Made by a program: the position numbers and the translations under genes. Shown here piece by piece: positions 25,571-34,070 of a DNA stretch of 64,000 nt (position 1 is its first letter; each line of letters starts with the position of its first letter). Where the stretch lies: NCBI RefSeq assembly GCF_000425425.1, contig NZ_AUDK01000004.1:1-64000 (forward strand), written 5' to 3'. This stretch comes from Flavobacterium daejeonense DSM 17708 (GTDB lineage: Bacteria > Bacteroidota > Bacteroidia > Flavobacteriales > Flavobacteriaceae). The notes beneath the pieces were generated by a model. That model ran no database searches, was not told where the DNA came from, and worked only from the letters and a program-made list of their open reading frames with translations.

Positions 25571-25957
25571 TTATTCTACGTAACCATTGTTTTTCCAGGT
25601 AATAAACTTGTCTATGGTAGCCTGAGGCAATCGGGTGCCGTCCTTAGGCATCATATTAGTGTTTCCTTGTGGGAGCGAAATTCTGTCGATTAGTCCGTTA
25701 CTTTCTACTGCCGTTTTAACTTTTGCATAAGTATTTAAAGATATTGTTGCATTGTTAGTTGGAGTGCTGCCATGACAGGAAATACAATTGCTTGAGATAA
25801 CAAGACTAATTGTATTAGTATACGTTACAGTTGTTGGGGTTGGATTCGGATCTGGATCCGGATTTGGGTCTGGACCGGGATCTGAATCACCGCCTGATGA
25901 ACAACTACTCAATAACAACACCATTGCTATTGAGAAAAATTTTAAAATTGTTCTCAT
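25571..25957 (-). CDS. Lipoprotein monoheme cytochrome c
   Basis: A 128-residue lipoprotein (lipobox LLSSC, Cys19). A Pro/Asp repeat linker at residues 24-40 (PDPNPDPDPNP) is followed by a small cytochrome domain. The heme site is Cys58-Ile-Ser-Cys61-His62 in SNCISCHGS, and a likely distal Met lies in NTNMMPKDG. It should carry electrons in the periplasm at the membrane surface. It heads a two-gene unit with the YceI gene and is divergent from the OB-fold gene. The DNA for the linker is a GGATCTGGATCC-like hexamer repeat, a coding feature. Confidence 0.88.
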   Translation of the reverse strand: MRTILKFFSIAMVLLLSSCSSGGDSDPGPDPNPDPDPNPTPTTVTYTNTISLVISSNCISCHGSTPTNNATISLNTYAKVKTAVESNGLIDRISLPQGNTNMMPKDGTRLPQATIDKFITWKNNGYVE

Positions 25958-26047
25958 GACTTTTGTATTTATATTTTAAGTAAATTTACTAAATATTTCT
26001 TTTTAATTTTTAAAAATCAGTAGATTGTTTGTTTTGTTTTTGCGATT

Positions 26048-26437
26048 ATGAAAAAAAAAGTAAGCATAGGGATATTGATTTTACTGCTATTTTTGGTTGC
26101 AGCTTATTTTTATGTTTATCAGGGACATCGGGATATTGCAACTGAAAAGGAAAGTTATGCGGTGGATGTGAAAACTCTTTTTGGTGCTTATCAAAACAAT
26201 GAAACCGATGCTGATACAAAATATTTAAATAAAACGATAGTCGTTAGCGGCGAAGTTAGTTTGTTAAATCCCGAAACTCATTCGGTTGTTTTAAATCAAA
26301 AGTTATTTGCTGTTTTTACTGATACCTTACCGTCTGAAGTAACAATTAAATCCAATGTGAAAATTAAAGGCCGTCTTATTGGGTATGATTCTCTTTTGGA
26401 ACAGCTTAAAATGGATCAATGTATAATTTTAAACTAG
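26048..26437 (+). CDS. Membrane-anchored OB-fold protein (tRNA_anti-like)
   Basis: A 129-residue protein with one N-terminal membrane helix (about 5-25). The small beta barrel includes YLNKTIVVSGEVSLLNPETHSVVL and SNVKIKGRLIGYDSLLEQLKMDQCIIL, which fits the tRNA_anti-like OB folds. The barrel would be periplasmic. The function is unknown. It is 7 bases upstream of the DUF5777 gene, so both are co-transcribed and probably work together. Confidence 0.75.
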   Translation: MKKKVSIGILILLLFLVAAYFYVYQGHRDIATEKESYAVDVKTLFGAYQNNETDADTKYLNKTIVVSGEVSLLNPETHSVVLNQKLFAVFTDTLPSEVTIKSNVKIKGRLIGYDSLLEQLKMDQCIILN

Positions 26438-26444
26438 TTTAAAG

Positions 26445-27329
26445 ATGAAGATAAAATGTGCATTCCTGGTTTTCTTTTTTCCTTTATTTCTTTTGGCTCA
26501 AAATGATTTGTTAAAAGAAATTGATACTCCGTCAATGGAAAATACTACTGAACTTTCGGCTTTTAAGGCTTTGAAAATTGTAAATTTTGAAACAACTAAA
26601 GTCATCGGGGAAGGAGATTTTTATTTGATAATTTCCCATCGTTTTGATTATCTGAATAAAGGATTTGAAGATTTTTTTGGTTTAGACGGAGCTTTTACCC
26701 AAATTAAATTTGCTTATGGTGTAAGCGATAAAGTAACGGTTCAGGCTGCCCGAAGCGGATTTCAGAAGACTTATGATTTGGGAGTGAAATGGTTGTTGGC
26801 AAATCAGAAAAGTGATGGTTTTCCGTTAGCAGTGGCTTTTTTCAATAGTATTGCCGCCAATACAGAATTGGATAAAGATAATTATCCGTCACTTGAATTT
26901 CAGGATCGTTTGAGTTATGTGAGTCAGTTGTTGTTGTCCAGAAAGTTCACGGATAATTTTTCATTGGAAATAGCACCCACTTTTTTCTACGAAAATTTTC
27001 TGGTAGAAGTTTTAGATGAAAACAATAATGTAATTACACCTAATCCGCAGGATAAAGCGCAATTTGCTTTAGGAATGGGAGGAAGGTATAAATTGTCCAA
27101 AAGATTCTCTCTAAATCTGGATTATGGTGTTCATTTAAATCGGGCATCTCAGTCGGTTTTCAAAAACCCGTTGTCTGTTGGTATGGACATCGATACCGGC
27201 GGTCATATTTTTCAAATTCTTTTTACTAATGCAAGAGCGATGCATGAAGCCGGTTTCTTAGGACATACCACAGGAGACTGGGGGAAAGGAGAGATTTCTT
27301 TTGGGTTTAACCTGATAAGAGTTTTTTAA
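26445..27329 (+). CDS. DUF5777 family beta-barrel protein
   Basis: A 294-residue outer-membrane protein with a signal peptide (about 1-19, ending LLAQN). The body matches the DUF5777 pattern: FKALKIVNFETTKVIGEGDFYLIISHRF, FFGLDGAFTQIKFAYGVSD, GHIFQILFTNARAMHEAGF, then WGKGEISFGFNLIRVF at the end. It is a predicted barrel of about 12 strands, ending in Phe. No ligand is known. It is co-transcribed with the OB-fold gene and sits inside a YceI/cytochrome gene group, which hints at a lipid or respiratory envelope role (inference). Confidence 0.8.
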   Translation: MKIKCAFLVFFFPLFLLAQNDLLKEIDTPSMENTTELSAFKALKIVNFETTKVIGEGDFYLIISHRFDYLNKGFEDFFGLDGAFTQIKFAYGVSDKVTVQAARSGFQKTYDLGVKWLLANQKSDGFPLAVAFFNSIAANTELDKDNYPSLEFQDRLSYVSQLLLSRKFTDNFSLEIAPTFFYENFLVEVLDENNNVITPNPQDKAQFALGMGGRYKLSKRFSLNLDYGVHLNRASQSVFKNPLSVGMDIDTGGHIFQILFTNARAMHEAGFLGHTTGDWGKGEISFGFNLIRVF

Positions 27330-27334
27330 GCTCT

Positions 27335-27877
27335 TTATTGTAAAGTGCAATTCACATTTACATTTACCGTTTTAGATATTTTACTGCGAACGATAAAAGG
27401 AATTTCTATTTTGAAATCATCGGTGTTCAAACTAAAATCCGATTGAATGACAATGTTGTTTTCGGGAGTTTTGGAGATTTTTGCCATTACCCGGATATTT
27501 TTTGTAACGCCATGCATATTCATGCGTCCTTTGATGATGTGCTCGGTAGGAATGGCATTAATTCTGGCAATAGAAAATTTTTCTATTTGACCTTTAAAAG
27601 TTGCTTTTGGGTATTTTTTACTTTCCATATAATTAGCATTAAAATGGTCTTCCATTAAGCTTCTCTCAAAATGAAAATTTTTAATACCCGCAACGAAATT
27701 AATATTACCGTTTTTACTGTTTAAAAAAGCAAAAACCTTATTGTTTTTAGCTTCAACAGCTTCGTAGAAAGGAACGGATGCTTCAAAAGTAATGATGCCA
27801 TTAGTTGTCATTTTTTTATCCTGAGCAACTATTGGAACAATGAAAAAAAAGAAAAAAAAGAGTAGAATTTTTTTCAT
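27335..27877 (-). CDS. Secreted YceI family protein (copy 2)
   Basis: A 180-residue protein with a signal peptide (about 1-18, ending IVAQD) and the YceI barrel: ITFEASVPFYEAVEAKNNKV, MEDHFNANYMESKKYPKATFKG, MNMHGVTKNIRVMAKI. It is clearly a paralog of the copy at 25020-25565 and keeps the same length and strand. It converges on the DUF5777 gene 5 bases away. It probably binds a lipid-like ligand in the periplasm; the two copies have diverged in the pocket-side strands. Confidence 0.9.
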   Translation of the reverse strand: MKKILLFFFFFFIVPIVAQDKKMTTNGIITFEASVPFYEAVEAKNNKVFAFLNSKNGNINFVAGIKNFHFERSLMEDHFNANYMESKKYPKATFKGQIEKFSIARINAIPTEHIIKGRMNMHGVTKNIRVMAKISKTPENNIVIQSDFSLNTDDFKIEIPFIVRSKISKTVNVNVNCTLQ

Positions 27878-28011
27878 GGCAGCATTAATTTTTCTACTTA
27901 AAGTTAGAAAAAAAAGTGAAAAAATCCTAATAAAACAGCGACTAAGATTGGGTAGAATATCGTTTTTTTAATGCTTTTTATCCGGAATAGAAACGGAGCC
28001 ATAAAAATAAA

Positions 28012-28053
28012 ATAAAAACCGTTTTCATTTGGGATAAATTAATGAAAACGGTT
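28012..28053 (-). terminator. rmuC terminator
   Basis: Perfect 13-bp stem AACCGTTTTCATT / AATGAAAACGGTT, with an 11-base loop and a minus-strand tail TTTTTATTTTATTT, just past the rmuC stop at 28059. Confidence 0.88.
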
Positions 28054-28058
28054 AGGAA

Positions 28059-29426
28059 TTATTCAGTGAAACCGGAGTCTTTTTTGGCTCGTATCAGGAT
28101 GCTTTCGGGTAATGCTTTTTTGGCTTTGGCTCCCATTTTTTTGAGTTTTTCAACCCGGCTAATCAGGTTTCCGCTTCCTTCCACTAGTTTATTCATAGCA
28201 CCGCTGTATTCCACTTTTGTTTCATCAATTTTTTTGCCTATTTTAATTAAATCGGCTACAAAACCTTCAAATTTATCGTATAAAGCTCCTGCCTGACGTG
28301 CAATTTCAAAGGCATTTTCCTGTTGTTTCTGATTGGTCCACATACTGTCGATAGTGCGTAAAGTAGCCAGTAAAGTAGCCGGAGTTACGATTACAATATT
28401 TTTTTCAAAAGCTTTGTTGTATAGGCTAACGTCTTCATTCAACGCAATCGCAAAAGCGGGTTCAATTGGGATGAAAAGCAATACAAAATCAGGACTTTCA
28501 ATTTGGTACAAATCCTGATAATTTTTGTTGCCTAATTGTTCTACGTGACGTTTGATTGAATTGACATGTTCTTTTAAAAATGAATTTTTATTTTCGTCGT
28601 CGTCTTCATTGATGTATTTTTCATAAGCGGTCAGCGAAACTTTTGAATCGACAATCATTTTTTTGCCGTCGGGCAAATTAATCACCACGTCGGGCATCAC
28701 GCGATTTCCTTCATCGGTGGTAAAACTTTGCTGTACTTCGTATTCGCGTCCTTTTTCTAATCCTGATTTTTCTAAAACACGCTCTAAAACTAATTCGCCC
28801 CAGTTTCCCTGCATTTTACTGTCGCCTTTTAAGGCTTTGGTCAAATTCAGGGTTTCCTTGCTCATTTGAATGTTCATTTCGCGTAAGCCCAAAATTTGTT
28901 GGCGCAAAGCCGCATGATAATCGATACTTTCTTTGTGCGTGTCTTCGACTTTCTTTTCAAATAATTGAATTTTATCCTGAAGCGGCGTCAGAATGTTTTT
29001 CAGGTTTTCTTTATTTTGTTCGGTAAATTTATTCGACTTTTCGTCCAGAATTTTATTGGCTAAATTTTCGAATTCTTTAGTGAATTTTTCCTGTAATTTT
29101 TCTACTTCGTCTTTTTGTTCTTTGTTGCGTTCCCAAAGATTTTCAAAATCCACTTCTTTTTTAGAAAGCTGAATGGCCAGACTGTCTTTTTCAGTTCGAA
29201 TAGCTTCTTTTTCCTGATTGCTGATTTCTAATTGTTTTTCGAATTTGATTTTTTCATTTGAAAATTGCTCTTTGTATTGTTCTAATTGAGTGGTTAGCGC
29301 AATTAATTTTTCTTCTAAAGCGATTTTTTCCGATTGAAAGCGAGCGGAAAAAATAAGTTTTCCAATAAAAATACCAATGACAAGCGCAATGATAAACGAA
29401 ATTAAAAAAGGAAGCATATTGAACAT
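28059..29426 (-). CDS. rmuC: DNA recombination protein RmuC
   Basis: A 455-residue protein. The N-terminal membrane helix (about 3-27) is followed by a long coiled coil (about 30-140, with repeated EKLI, LEQY and KEQ-type heptads) and then the RmuC nuclease-like core: KMQGNWGELVLERVLEKSGL, PDVVINLPDGKKMIVDSKVSL, FVLLFIPIEPAFAIAL and IVTPATLLATLRTI. In E. coli, RmuC limits inversion at short repeats. The DSK and ERV motifs fit the PD-(D/E)XK-type fold. It is monocistronic with a -7 element at 29452. Confidence 0.94.
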   Translation of the reverse strand: MFNMLPFLISFIIALVIGIFIGKLIFSARFQSEKIALEEKLIALTTQLEQYKEQFSNEKIKFEKQLEISNQEKEAIRTEKDSLAIQLSKKEVDFENLWERNKEQKDEVEKLQEKFTKEFENLANKILDEKSNKFTEQNKENLKNILTPLQDKIQLFEKKVEDTHKESIDYHAALRQQILGLREMNIQMSKETLNLTKALKGDSKMQGNWGELVLERVLEKSGLEKGREYEVQQSFTTDEGNRVMPDVVINLPDGKKMIVDSKVSLTAYEKYINEDDDENKNSFLKEHVNSIKRHVEQLGNKNYQDLYQIESPDFVLLFIPIEPAFAIALNEDVSLYNKAFEKNIVIVTPATLLATLRTIDSMWTNQKQQENAFEIARQAGALYDKFEGFVADLIKIGKKIDETKVEYSGAMNKLVEGSGNLISRVEKLKKMGAKAKKALPESILIRAKKDSGFTE

Positions 29427-29451
29427 AAGTGTGTTTTATAAATGTTGAAAG

Positions 29452-29459
29452 CAAAAATA
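29452..29459 (-). promoter_or_regulatory. rmuC -7 element
   Basis: TATTTTTG on the minus strand, an exact TAnnTTTG match, 25 bases before the ATG. Confidence 0.6.
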
Positions 29460-29575
29460 AAGATTAATGCCGACTTAGCGTTTTTTTTATTTGGTTCCCA
29501 AGAGTTTTTTTTATGCTTTTTTCACGCAACCTTTTTTATTTTTTTTACTCTAGTAAGTATTAGTTAGCTAGTGGT

Positions 29576-29986
29576 ATGGGAAAAATGAAGTTGTCTTTTG
29601 GGTTTGTGATGGTACTTTTTTTAGTATGCTGTTCCTCAAAAAATGAGTTGGACACAGCACAAAGCCGCCTGGCTGTAATTGGAACCTGGTATTGGCAGCA
29701 ATCCAGCGGCGGCATTAGCGGAAACGAATTAATTACACCCGAAAGTACCGGTGTAGTTATAAAATTGGTTTTTGGAGCCAATAAAAAAGTAACCGTTTTT
29801 ACGAATGATATGGAGACCGGAAATTATCCTTACACTATTAAAACGGGCAAAAGTATTTTTGATAATCAGGAACATTATTTACTGAATTTTAACGAAATGA
29901 ATTATGTAATTCGATATATTGATAAGAGCGAAATGAGTATTCAGGACAATTTTGCAGATGGTTATATTTTAACCTATGTCCGATAA
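29576..29986 (+). CDS. Lipocalin-like lipoprotein
   Basis: A 136-residue lipoprotein (lipobox FLVCC). The mature part begins with a short linker and IGTWYWQQSSGGISGN, typical of small Flavobacterial lipoproteins with a lipocalin-like beta fold, and ends in QDNFADGYILTYVR. No function is known. An ATG at 29585 would give a shorter signal and is equally possible. It is separated from the sigma factor gene by 57 bases that hold a promoter element, so it is probably independent of it. Confidence 0.72.
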   Translation: MGKMKLSFGFVMVLFLVCCSSKNELDTAQSRLAVIGTWYWQQSSGGISGNELITPESTGVVIKLVFGANKKVTVFTNDMETGNYPYTIKTGKSIFDNQEHYLLNFNEMNYVIRYIDKSEMSIQDNFADGYILTYVR

Positions 29987-30004
29987 TTTAAAATAAGAAT
30001 GTTT

Positions 30005-30012
30005 TAAATTTG
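30005..30012 (+). promoter_or_regulatory. -7 element before the ECF sigma gene
   Basis: TAAATTTG, an exact TAnnTTTG match, 31 bases before the TTG start of the sigma factor gene. No spaced -33 TTG. Confidence 0.5.
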
Positions 30013-30043
30013 TTAACATCAAATTGTTTTTAATCCTTATTTT

Positions 30044-30598
30044 TTGAAAGAACCAATAGACCATTATATCCGAAAATGTATCGAAAATGATAGAGGAGGA
30101 CAACAGAAAATTTATCAGTTGTTTGCTCCTGTATTGTATGGTCTGTGCCTGAAATATATGAAAAATGAAGAGGATGCTAAAGATGTTTTTCAGGAAGCTT
30201 TTGTGATTGCTTTTCAAAAAATGGAGCAATACCGTTTTGAAGGAAGTTTTGAAGGCTGGCTGAGACGTATTTTCATCAACAAACTCATTGAAACTTTAAA
30301 TAAGAGAAAAAAAGATATTTTGCTGACAGATGAAATGTATTCGGAAGAAATGATTGATGAAGACGAAGAAGCTGAACGTTTTTTAATTCCGCAGGAACAA
30401 TTATTAGCATGCATTCAACAATTACCTGATCAATACCGATTGGTTTTCAACCTGTATTATTTTGAGAAAATGAAACACAAAGAAATTGCCAGCGTACTGA
30501 ATATTTCGGAAGGCACTTCTAAGTCAAATTTGAACCGTGCTAAAAGTAATTTGCAAAAACAAATTAGTGCCATCAGAGCTTTGAAACAAATAGATTAA
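30044..30598 (+). CDS. ECF-type RNA polymerase sigma factor
   Basis: A 184-residue sigma-70 family member with only regions 2 and 4. Region 2 includes QQKIYQLFAPVLYGLCLKYM, EEDAKDVFQEAFVIAFQ and FEGSFEGWLRRIFINKLIE. Region 4 is LPDQYRLVFNLYYFEKMKHK and EIASVLNISEGTSKSNLNRA. The start is a TTG (MKEPIDHYIRK); no ATG fits. It should direct RNA polymerase to a small regulon when released from its anti-sigma factor. The gene downstream has an anti-sigma-like cytoplasmic end, and this operon order is usual for such pairs. Confidence 0.92.
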   Translation: MKEPIDHYIRKCIENDRGGQQKIYQLFAPVLYGLCLKYMKNEEDAKDVFQEAFVIAFQKMEQYRFEGSFEGWLRRIFINKLIETLNKRKKDILLTDEMYSEEMIDEDEEAERFLIPQEQLLACIQQLPDQYRLVFNLYYFEKMKHKEIASVLNISEGTSKSNLNRAKSNLQKQISAIRALKQID

Positions 30599-30637
30599 TG
30601 AAAAGGATTGGCTTCAGGCCACGTTTATAAAGAACTT

Positions 30638-32005
30638 ATGAAAAAAGATGATATAGAGAAACTATTTTCTTCTTTGGAAGATTTTTCCAAAAACCCTCCC
30701 GATGATTTGTGGAAAGGGATTGAGGAAAAATTAGCTTCTTCTGAAAAGAAAAAAGGCTTTGTTTTTTGGTGGCCGGTTGCTGCTAGTTTGCTAATTGGCT
30801 TAGGACTTTTGGCTACTTTTTATTTTTATTCAGACAAAGAACATTCACTGCAAAATATTCCGGTGCAGCATGAAAATGGAGTCGTGAATCAATCCAGAGG
30901 AACTCAATCGGAAGAGAATGAAGACAGCTTAGTGAATAAGGAATCAAAACCGGAAATTTTAAAAGGAGTAGTAAGGAATAAAAATAAAGAAGAGCAGCAA
31001 GCAGATCAAAAAAACAGTGTTGTAAGTACAAATCAAAATCCAATTTTACAATCTAATCAAAAAGCAGTATCAGGGGTTTCAAAAACGGCAGCTACAATTA
31101 AAGAAGATAAAAGTAAATCATTAATATCGTCAAAATCAGAGGAGAATTTAACAGATAAAACACCAATTGCAACTAAAAATATCGCTGAAACTACTGTTCC
31201 CGATTCTAAAATAAAAGAAAATCCAATTGCTGTAAAGACGGAAGAAAACGCTTTGGAGACTATCGCTCAAGAGCAGCAAAAGAAAGAAAAAATAACTTCG
31301 GCAGAGGAGAAATGGTCGTTGCAGCTATTTGCCGGAATTAATAGTTCGCAAAATGTAAGAAATCAAAAGTCTTTAGGAAATACTATTGAATCTCAAACCG
31401 GGTACAATTATGGGGTGAAAACCAATTATAAATTCAATCGTCGTTGGGCGGTGAGAGCCGGAGTTAAGGTAAGCGAACTCGGGCAGCAACTGGCAAATGT
31501 TTCTTATGTGAATTCGGCGAAAAGTTTAGTGAATATTTCTAAAATTCCGTTTTCGCCACAACCTAAGGAGAAACACAGCATTGTGAATAATCCGAATTAT
31601 TTATTTATTCCTCAGCAGCCCAATCAGCCACAAAATACCTTAAGCGCTACCTTTTATGAAACAGCCAATTTATCCCAAAGAATGCAGTATTTAGAACTGC
31701 CTTTGGAGGTTTCTTATGCGATTTTAAATAAAGGAAAAGCCCGCATTAATTTGAATACCGGAGGATTTGTAGGTACGGTAATTTCTAATGAAGTTTTATT
31801 GAATAATAATGCAATTGGTAAAAATTCAGATGTAAATGAAATGGTTTTCGGAACGGTTTTGAGCAGTACGTTGCAATATGAATTGTACAAAAAGACCAAG
31901 GTTTTTGTAGAACCGGGAGTGAATTATTATTCACAGCCTGTTCAAAACCAAAATTTCAATCAATTACAATTGAATTTTAATTTCGGTTTGAATATTTCTT
32001 TTTAG
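30638..32005 (+). CDS. Anti-sigma-like protein fused to an outer-membrane-type beta-barrel domain
   Basis: A 455-residue protein in four parts. A 40-residue charged cytoplasmic segment (KKDDIEKLFSSLEDFSKNPP, DDLWKGIEEKL) is followed by one membrane helix (about 41-64, FVFWWPVAASLLIGLGLLA). Next is a 160-residue low-complexity Lys/Glu/Asn/Gln linker. From about 226, a domain starting WSLQLFAGINSSQNVRN, with alternating strands and the end LQLNFNFGLNISF, resembles PorT-like barrels. It lacks a cleavable signal. The start at 30638 is preferred over an in-frame TTG at 30608. It directly follows the sigma factor, its probable partner. Such a layout would bridge the whole envelope (inference). Confidence 0.72.
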   Translation: MKKDDIEKLFSSLEDFSKNPPDDLWKGIEEKLASSEKKKGFVFWWPVAASLLIGLGLLATFYFYSDKEHSLQNIPVQHENGVVNQSRGTQSEENEDSLVNKESKPEILKGVVRNKNKEEQQADQKNSVVSTNQNPILQSNQKAVSGVSKTAATIKEDKSKSLISSKSEENLTDKTPIATKNIAETTVPDSKIKENPIAVKTEENALETIAQEQQKKEKITSAEEKWSLQLFAGINSSQNVRNQKSLGNTIESQTGYNYGVKTNYKFNRRWAVRAGVKVSELGQQLANVSYVNSAKSLVNISKIPFSPQPKEKHSIVNNPNYLFIPQQPNQPQNTLSATFYETANLSQRMQYLELPLEVSYAILNKGKARINLNTGGFVGTVISNEVLLNNNAIGKNSDVNEMVFGTVLSSTLQYELYKKTKVFVEPGVNYYSQPVQNQNFNQLQLNFNFGLNISF

Positions 32006-32073
32006 GTTTTTTGTCTAAATTTATTTTGAGTCGAATTCGCTTCGAAATGTTTTAGCGCTGCTTTCATTTTGTT

Positions 32074-32081
32074 TATTTTTG
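32074..32081 (+). promoter_or_regulatory. -7 element of the pseudouridine synthase gene
   Basis: TATTTTTG, exact TAnnTTTG, 20 bases before the ATG at 32102. It would lie inside the gene if a start at 32069 were used. Confidence 0.6.
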
Positions 32082-32101
32082 CTCAAATTTTACTTCAGAG
32101 C

Positions 32102-32674
32102 ATGTTGCATCAGCATTTTATTCTTCACAAACCTTATGGTTATCTGAGTCAGTTTATTTATGAATTGAAGCGAAAGAAAAAACTATTGGGGGAATTGTTT
32201 CCTTTTCCGGAAGGAACGATGGCCATTGGTCGTTTAGACGAAGATTCGGAAGGATTGCTATTGTTGACAACCGACGGAAAAATGAGCGAATATGTTCGTT
32301 CCAAAAAAGTGGAAAAAGAATATTATGTTCAGGTGGATGGACGGATAACTCAGGAAGCAATTGAAGAGCTAAAAAAAGGCGTTAAAATTGGTTTTAACGG
32401 AACAAAATACCTCACCAAACCCTGCGAAGCCCGATTATTAGATGAAATTCCCGATTTTGGTCCCCGAGGAAAAAAAATCAGAGACGAACGTCACGGACCG
32501 ACTTCCTGGGCTTCCATTACTATTAGCGAAGGGAAGTTCCGTCAGGTGCGAAAAATGACTTCGGCTGTTGGATTTCCTACGTTGCGTTTGGTGCGTGTTC
32601 GTATTGGAAACGTATATTTGAATCATTTAAAAGCCGGAGAAGTAATTGAAGTAGAAAATTTTAATATCAAATAA
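32102..32674 (+). CDS. rluE: rRNA pseudouridine synthase, RluE/RsuA-like
   Basis: A 190-residue pseudouridine synthase lacking an S4 domain, the layout of E. coli RluE (modifies 23S rRNA position 2457). The N-terminus FILHKPYGYLSQF, the catalytic segment AIGRLDEDSEGLLLLTTDG (Asp as nucleophile in GRLDxxxEG) and the C-terminal EGKFRQVRKMTSAVGFPTLRL are present. The ATG at 32102 follows a -7 element at 32074; the earlier ATG at 32069 is rejected. The trmL gene follows 21 bases later, giving a small RNA-modification operon. Confidence 0.87.
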   Translation: MLHQHFILHKPYGYLSQFIYELKRKKKLLGELFPFPEGTMAIGRLDEDSEGLLLLTTDGKMSEYVRSKKVEKEYYVQVDGRITQEAIEELKKGVKIGFNGTKYLTKPCEARLLDEIPDFGPRGKKIRDERHGPTSWASITISEGKFRQVRKMTSAVGFPTLRLVRVRIGNVYLNHLKAGEVIEVENFNIK

Positions 32675-32695
32675 CCCAATTAACAAATCAAAATA

Positions 32696-33160
32696 ATGCT
32701 TAATATCGTTTTAGTAGAGCCTGAAATTCCAAATAATACCGGAAATATTGGTCGTTTGTGTGTAGGAACTGAAAGTCGTTTGCATTTGATTCATCCTTAT
32801 GGTTTTGTGATAAATGACAAAAATTTAAAACGTTCGGGTTTGGATTATTGGGTGCATCTGGATGTGACTGAATATCAAAATGTAGCAGAATGGCTAGAGC
32901 AGATTCGGGATCAATCCAGAGTTTTTTTGATGAGTTCACATGCCGAAAAATCGTATTTGGAAAATAAATTTCAGGACGGTGACTGGTTGGTTTTTGGAAA
33001 AGAAAGTGTGGGCTTGAGTAAAGATTTTTTGGCTTTATTTCCACAAGAAAATCAACTGACGATTCCAATGTCTAATAAAATCAGAAGTTTTAATATTGCT
33101 AATTCAGTGGCTTTTGTGGTTGGCGAAGCTAAGCGACAGTTGGCTCTAAACAGCATTTAA
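32696..33160 (+). CDS. trmL: tRNA (cytidine(34)-2'-O)-methyltransferase
   Basis: A SPOUT-class enzyme that methylates the wobble nucleotide of tRNA-Leu isoacceptors. The 154-residue length and motifs fit TrmL: MLNIVLVEPEIPNNTGNIGR, LRRSGLDYW-type KRSGLDYWVHL, VFGKESVGL and IPMSNKIRSFNIANSVA. A trefoil knot fold is expected. It follows rluE by 21 bases on the same strand and ends at a terminator. Confidence 0.94.
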   Translation: MLNIVLVEPEIPNNTGNIGRLCVGTESRLHLIHPYGFVINDKNLKRSGLDYWVHLDVTEYQNVAEWLEQIRDQSRVFLMSSHAEKSYLENKFQDGDWLVFGKESVGLSKDFLALFPQENQLTIPMSNKIRSFNIANSVAFVVGEAKRQLALNSI

Positions 33161-33175
33161 ATTTTTGAAAACTAT

Positions 33176-33210
33176 AAAAAAAGAGGAAGTGTTTGCTTCC
33201 TCTTTTTTTT
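33176..33210 (+). terminator. Bidirectional terminator between trmL and the DUF5602 gene
   Basis: Perfect 11-bp stem AAAAGAGGAAG / CTTCCTCTTTT with loop TGTTTG. T runs follow on both strands. Confidence 0.9.
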
Positions 33211-33215
33211 ACCTG

Positions 33216-34070
33216 TTATTCCCGTGCGACAAAACCACTTAAAGTAATATAAGTGTTGCCGTTATCGGGATTGTGATAAATATTATATTTTGTTGGATAA
33301 TTTCCGGGTTTTTGGAAAAATTCCGGTTGGGAATAATCGTTGTAACTGTCCATTTTAGAGAGCAAATGCTCCAGTGTAATCATTGGTTCTGTAAAAATTA
33401 CTTTTCCATCATAAGAACCGTAAATCATAATTTTGGTGAAAGGTAAAAAGTCTGGTAAATTAACCGGTAGCCAGTGTTTACCCATTTGCGGCTCGGCAGT
33501 GGCATCACCGGGCGGAGTGAAATAATCGGCAGGCATGTATCCTTGCGGTGGATAATTATTGAATGCGGCGTCAGTTTCTTCAGACCAGGCCGGAATAGCC
33601 ATTTGCTCAGCTACCGAAATCATGTAAAAGTGAATGTCAAAATGAGGAACATCAAAAACGCCTTCCGGAATATGTCCGTGCGGATTCCAGTTGAGTCCTA
33701 TGTGGTTGAATGGCGTAAGTTGTCTGGCTTTCAGATGCAAAGGAACAATGATTGTCGAGTGGTCGGCAGGGATTTTTTTGTCATCTTCATCAGTAAGATT
33801 TTTAAAAGCTTCGGCGGTTATTTCCAAGCCAATTTCGTTTGGATTGCCATTTTGAGTAACGCTTATCCAGGAACGGACTTTTCCATAACCCAGTTGGACT
33901 TCAGGACCTTTAAAAACAAGTAGTTTTTCTGAATTAACTTTTCCGGAAAGTAATAAGGTCGAATTAGCTTCTAAATCACTGTTCGTTATTTCGTCTGAAC
34001 TACAGGCAAAAAGGGCAAGCAAAGCTACAAAAGCAATCGTTTTTTTGGACAGAGTAAACAAATTTTCCAT
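33216..34070 (-). CDS. Secreted lipoprotein, DUF5602/TTHB210-like
   Basis: A 284-residue lipoprotein (lipobox LLALFAC, Cys23). It contains the striking His-rich stretch NWNPHGHIPEGVFDVPHFDIHFYM, given here as two parts: NWNPHGHIPEG and VPHFDIHFYM, with YMPADYFTPPGD and MGKHWLP after it. This pattern belongs to TTHB210-like (DUF5602) proteins as I recall them. The His and Asp residues could bind a metal, but no reaction is known. It has a terminator beyond its stop and no operon partner. Confidence 0.75.
   Translation of the reverse strand: MENLFTLSKKTIAFVALLALFACSSDEITNSDLEANSTLLLSGKVNSEKLLVFKGPEVQLGYGKVRSWISVTQNGNPNEIGLEITAEAFKNLTDEDDKKIPADHSTIIVPLHLKARQLTPFNHIGLNWNPHGHIPEGVFDVPHFDIHFYMISVAEQMAIPAWSEETDAAFNNYPPQGYMPADYFTPPGDATAEPQMGKHWLPVNLPDFLPFTKIMIYGSYDGKVIFTEPMITLEHLLSKMDSYNDYSQPEFFQKPGNYPTKYNIYHNPDNGNTYITLSGFVARE

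Noticed and set aside
25839..25890. Hexamer repeat (GGATCTGGATCC-like) as a candidate CRISPR or structural repeat
   Set aside because: It encodes the Pro/Asp linker of the cytochrome lipoprotein and has no spacers.
33474..33923. 149-residue plus-strand frame inside the DUF5602-like gene
   Set aside because: Antisense to a gene with a signal peptide and His-rich motifs; no family signal in the shadow.
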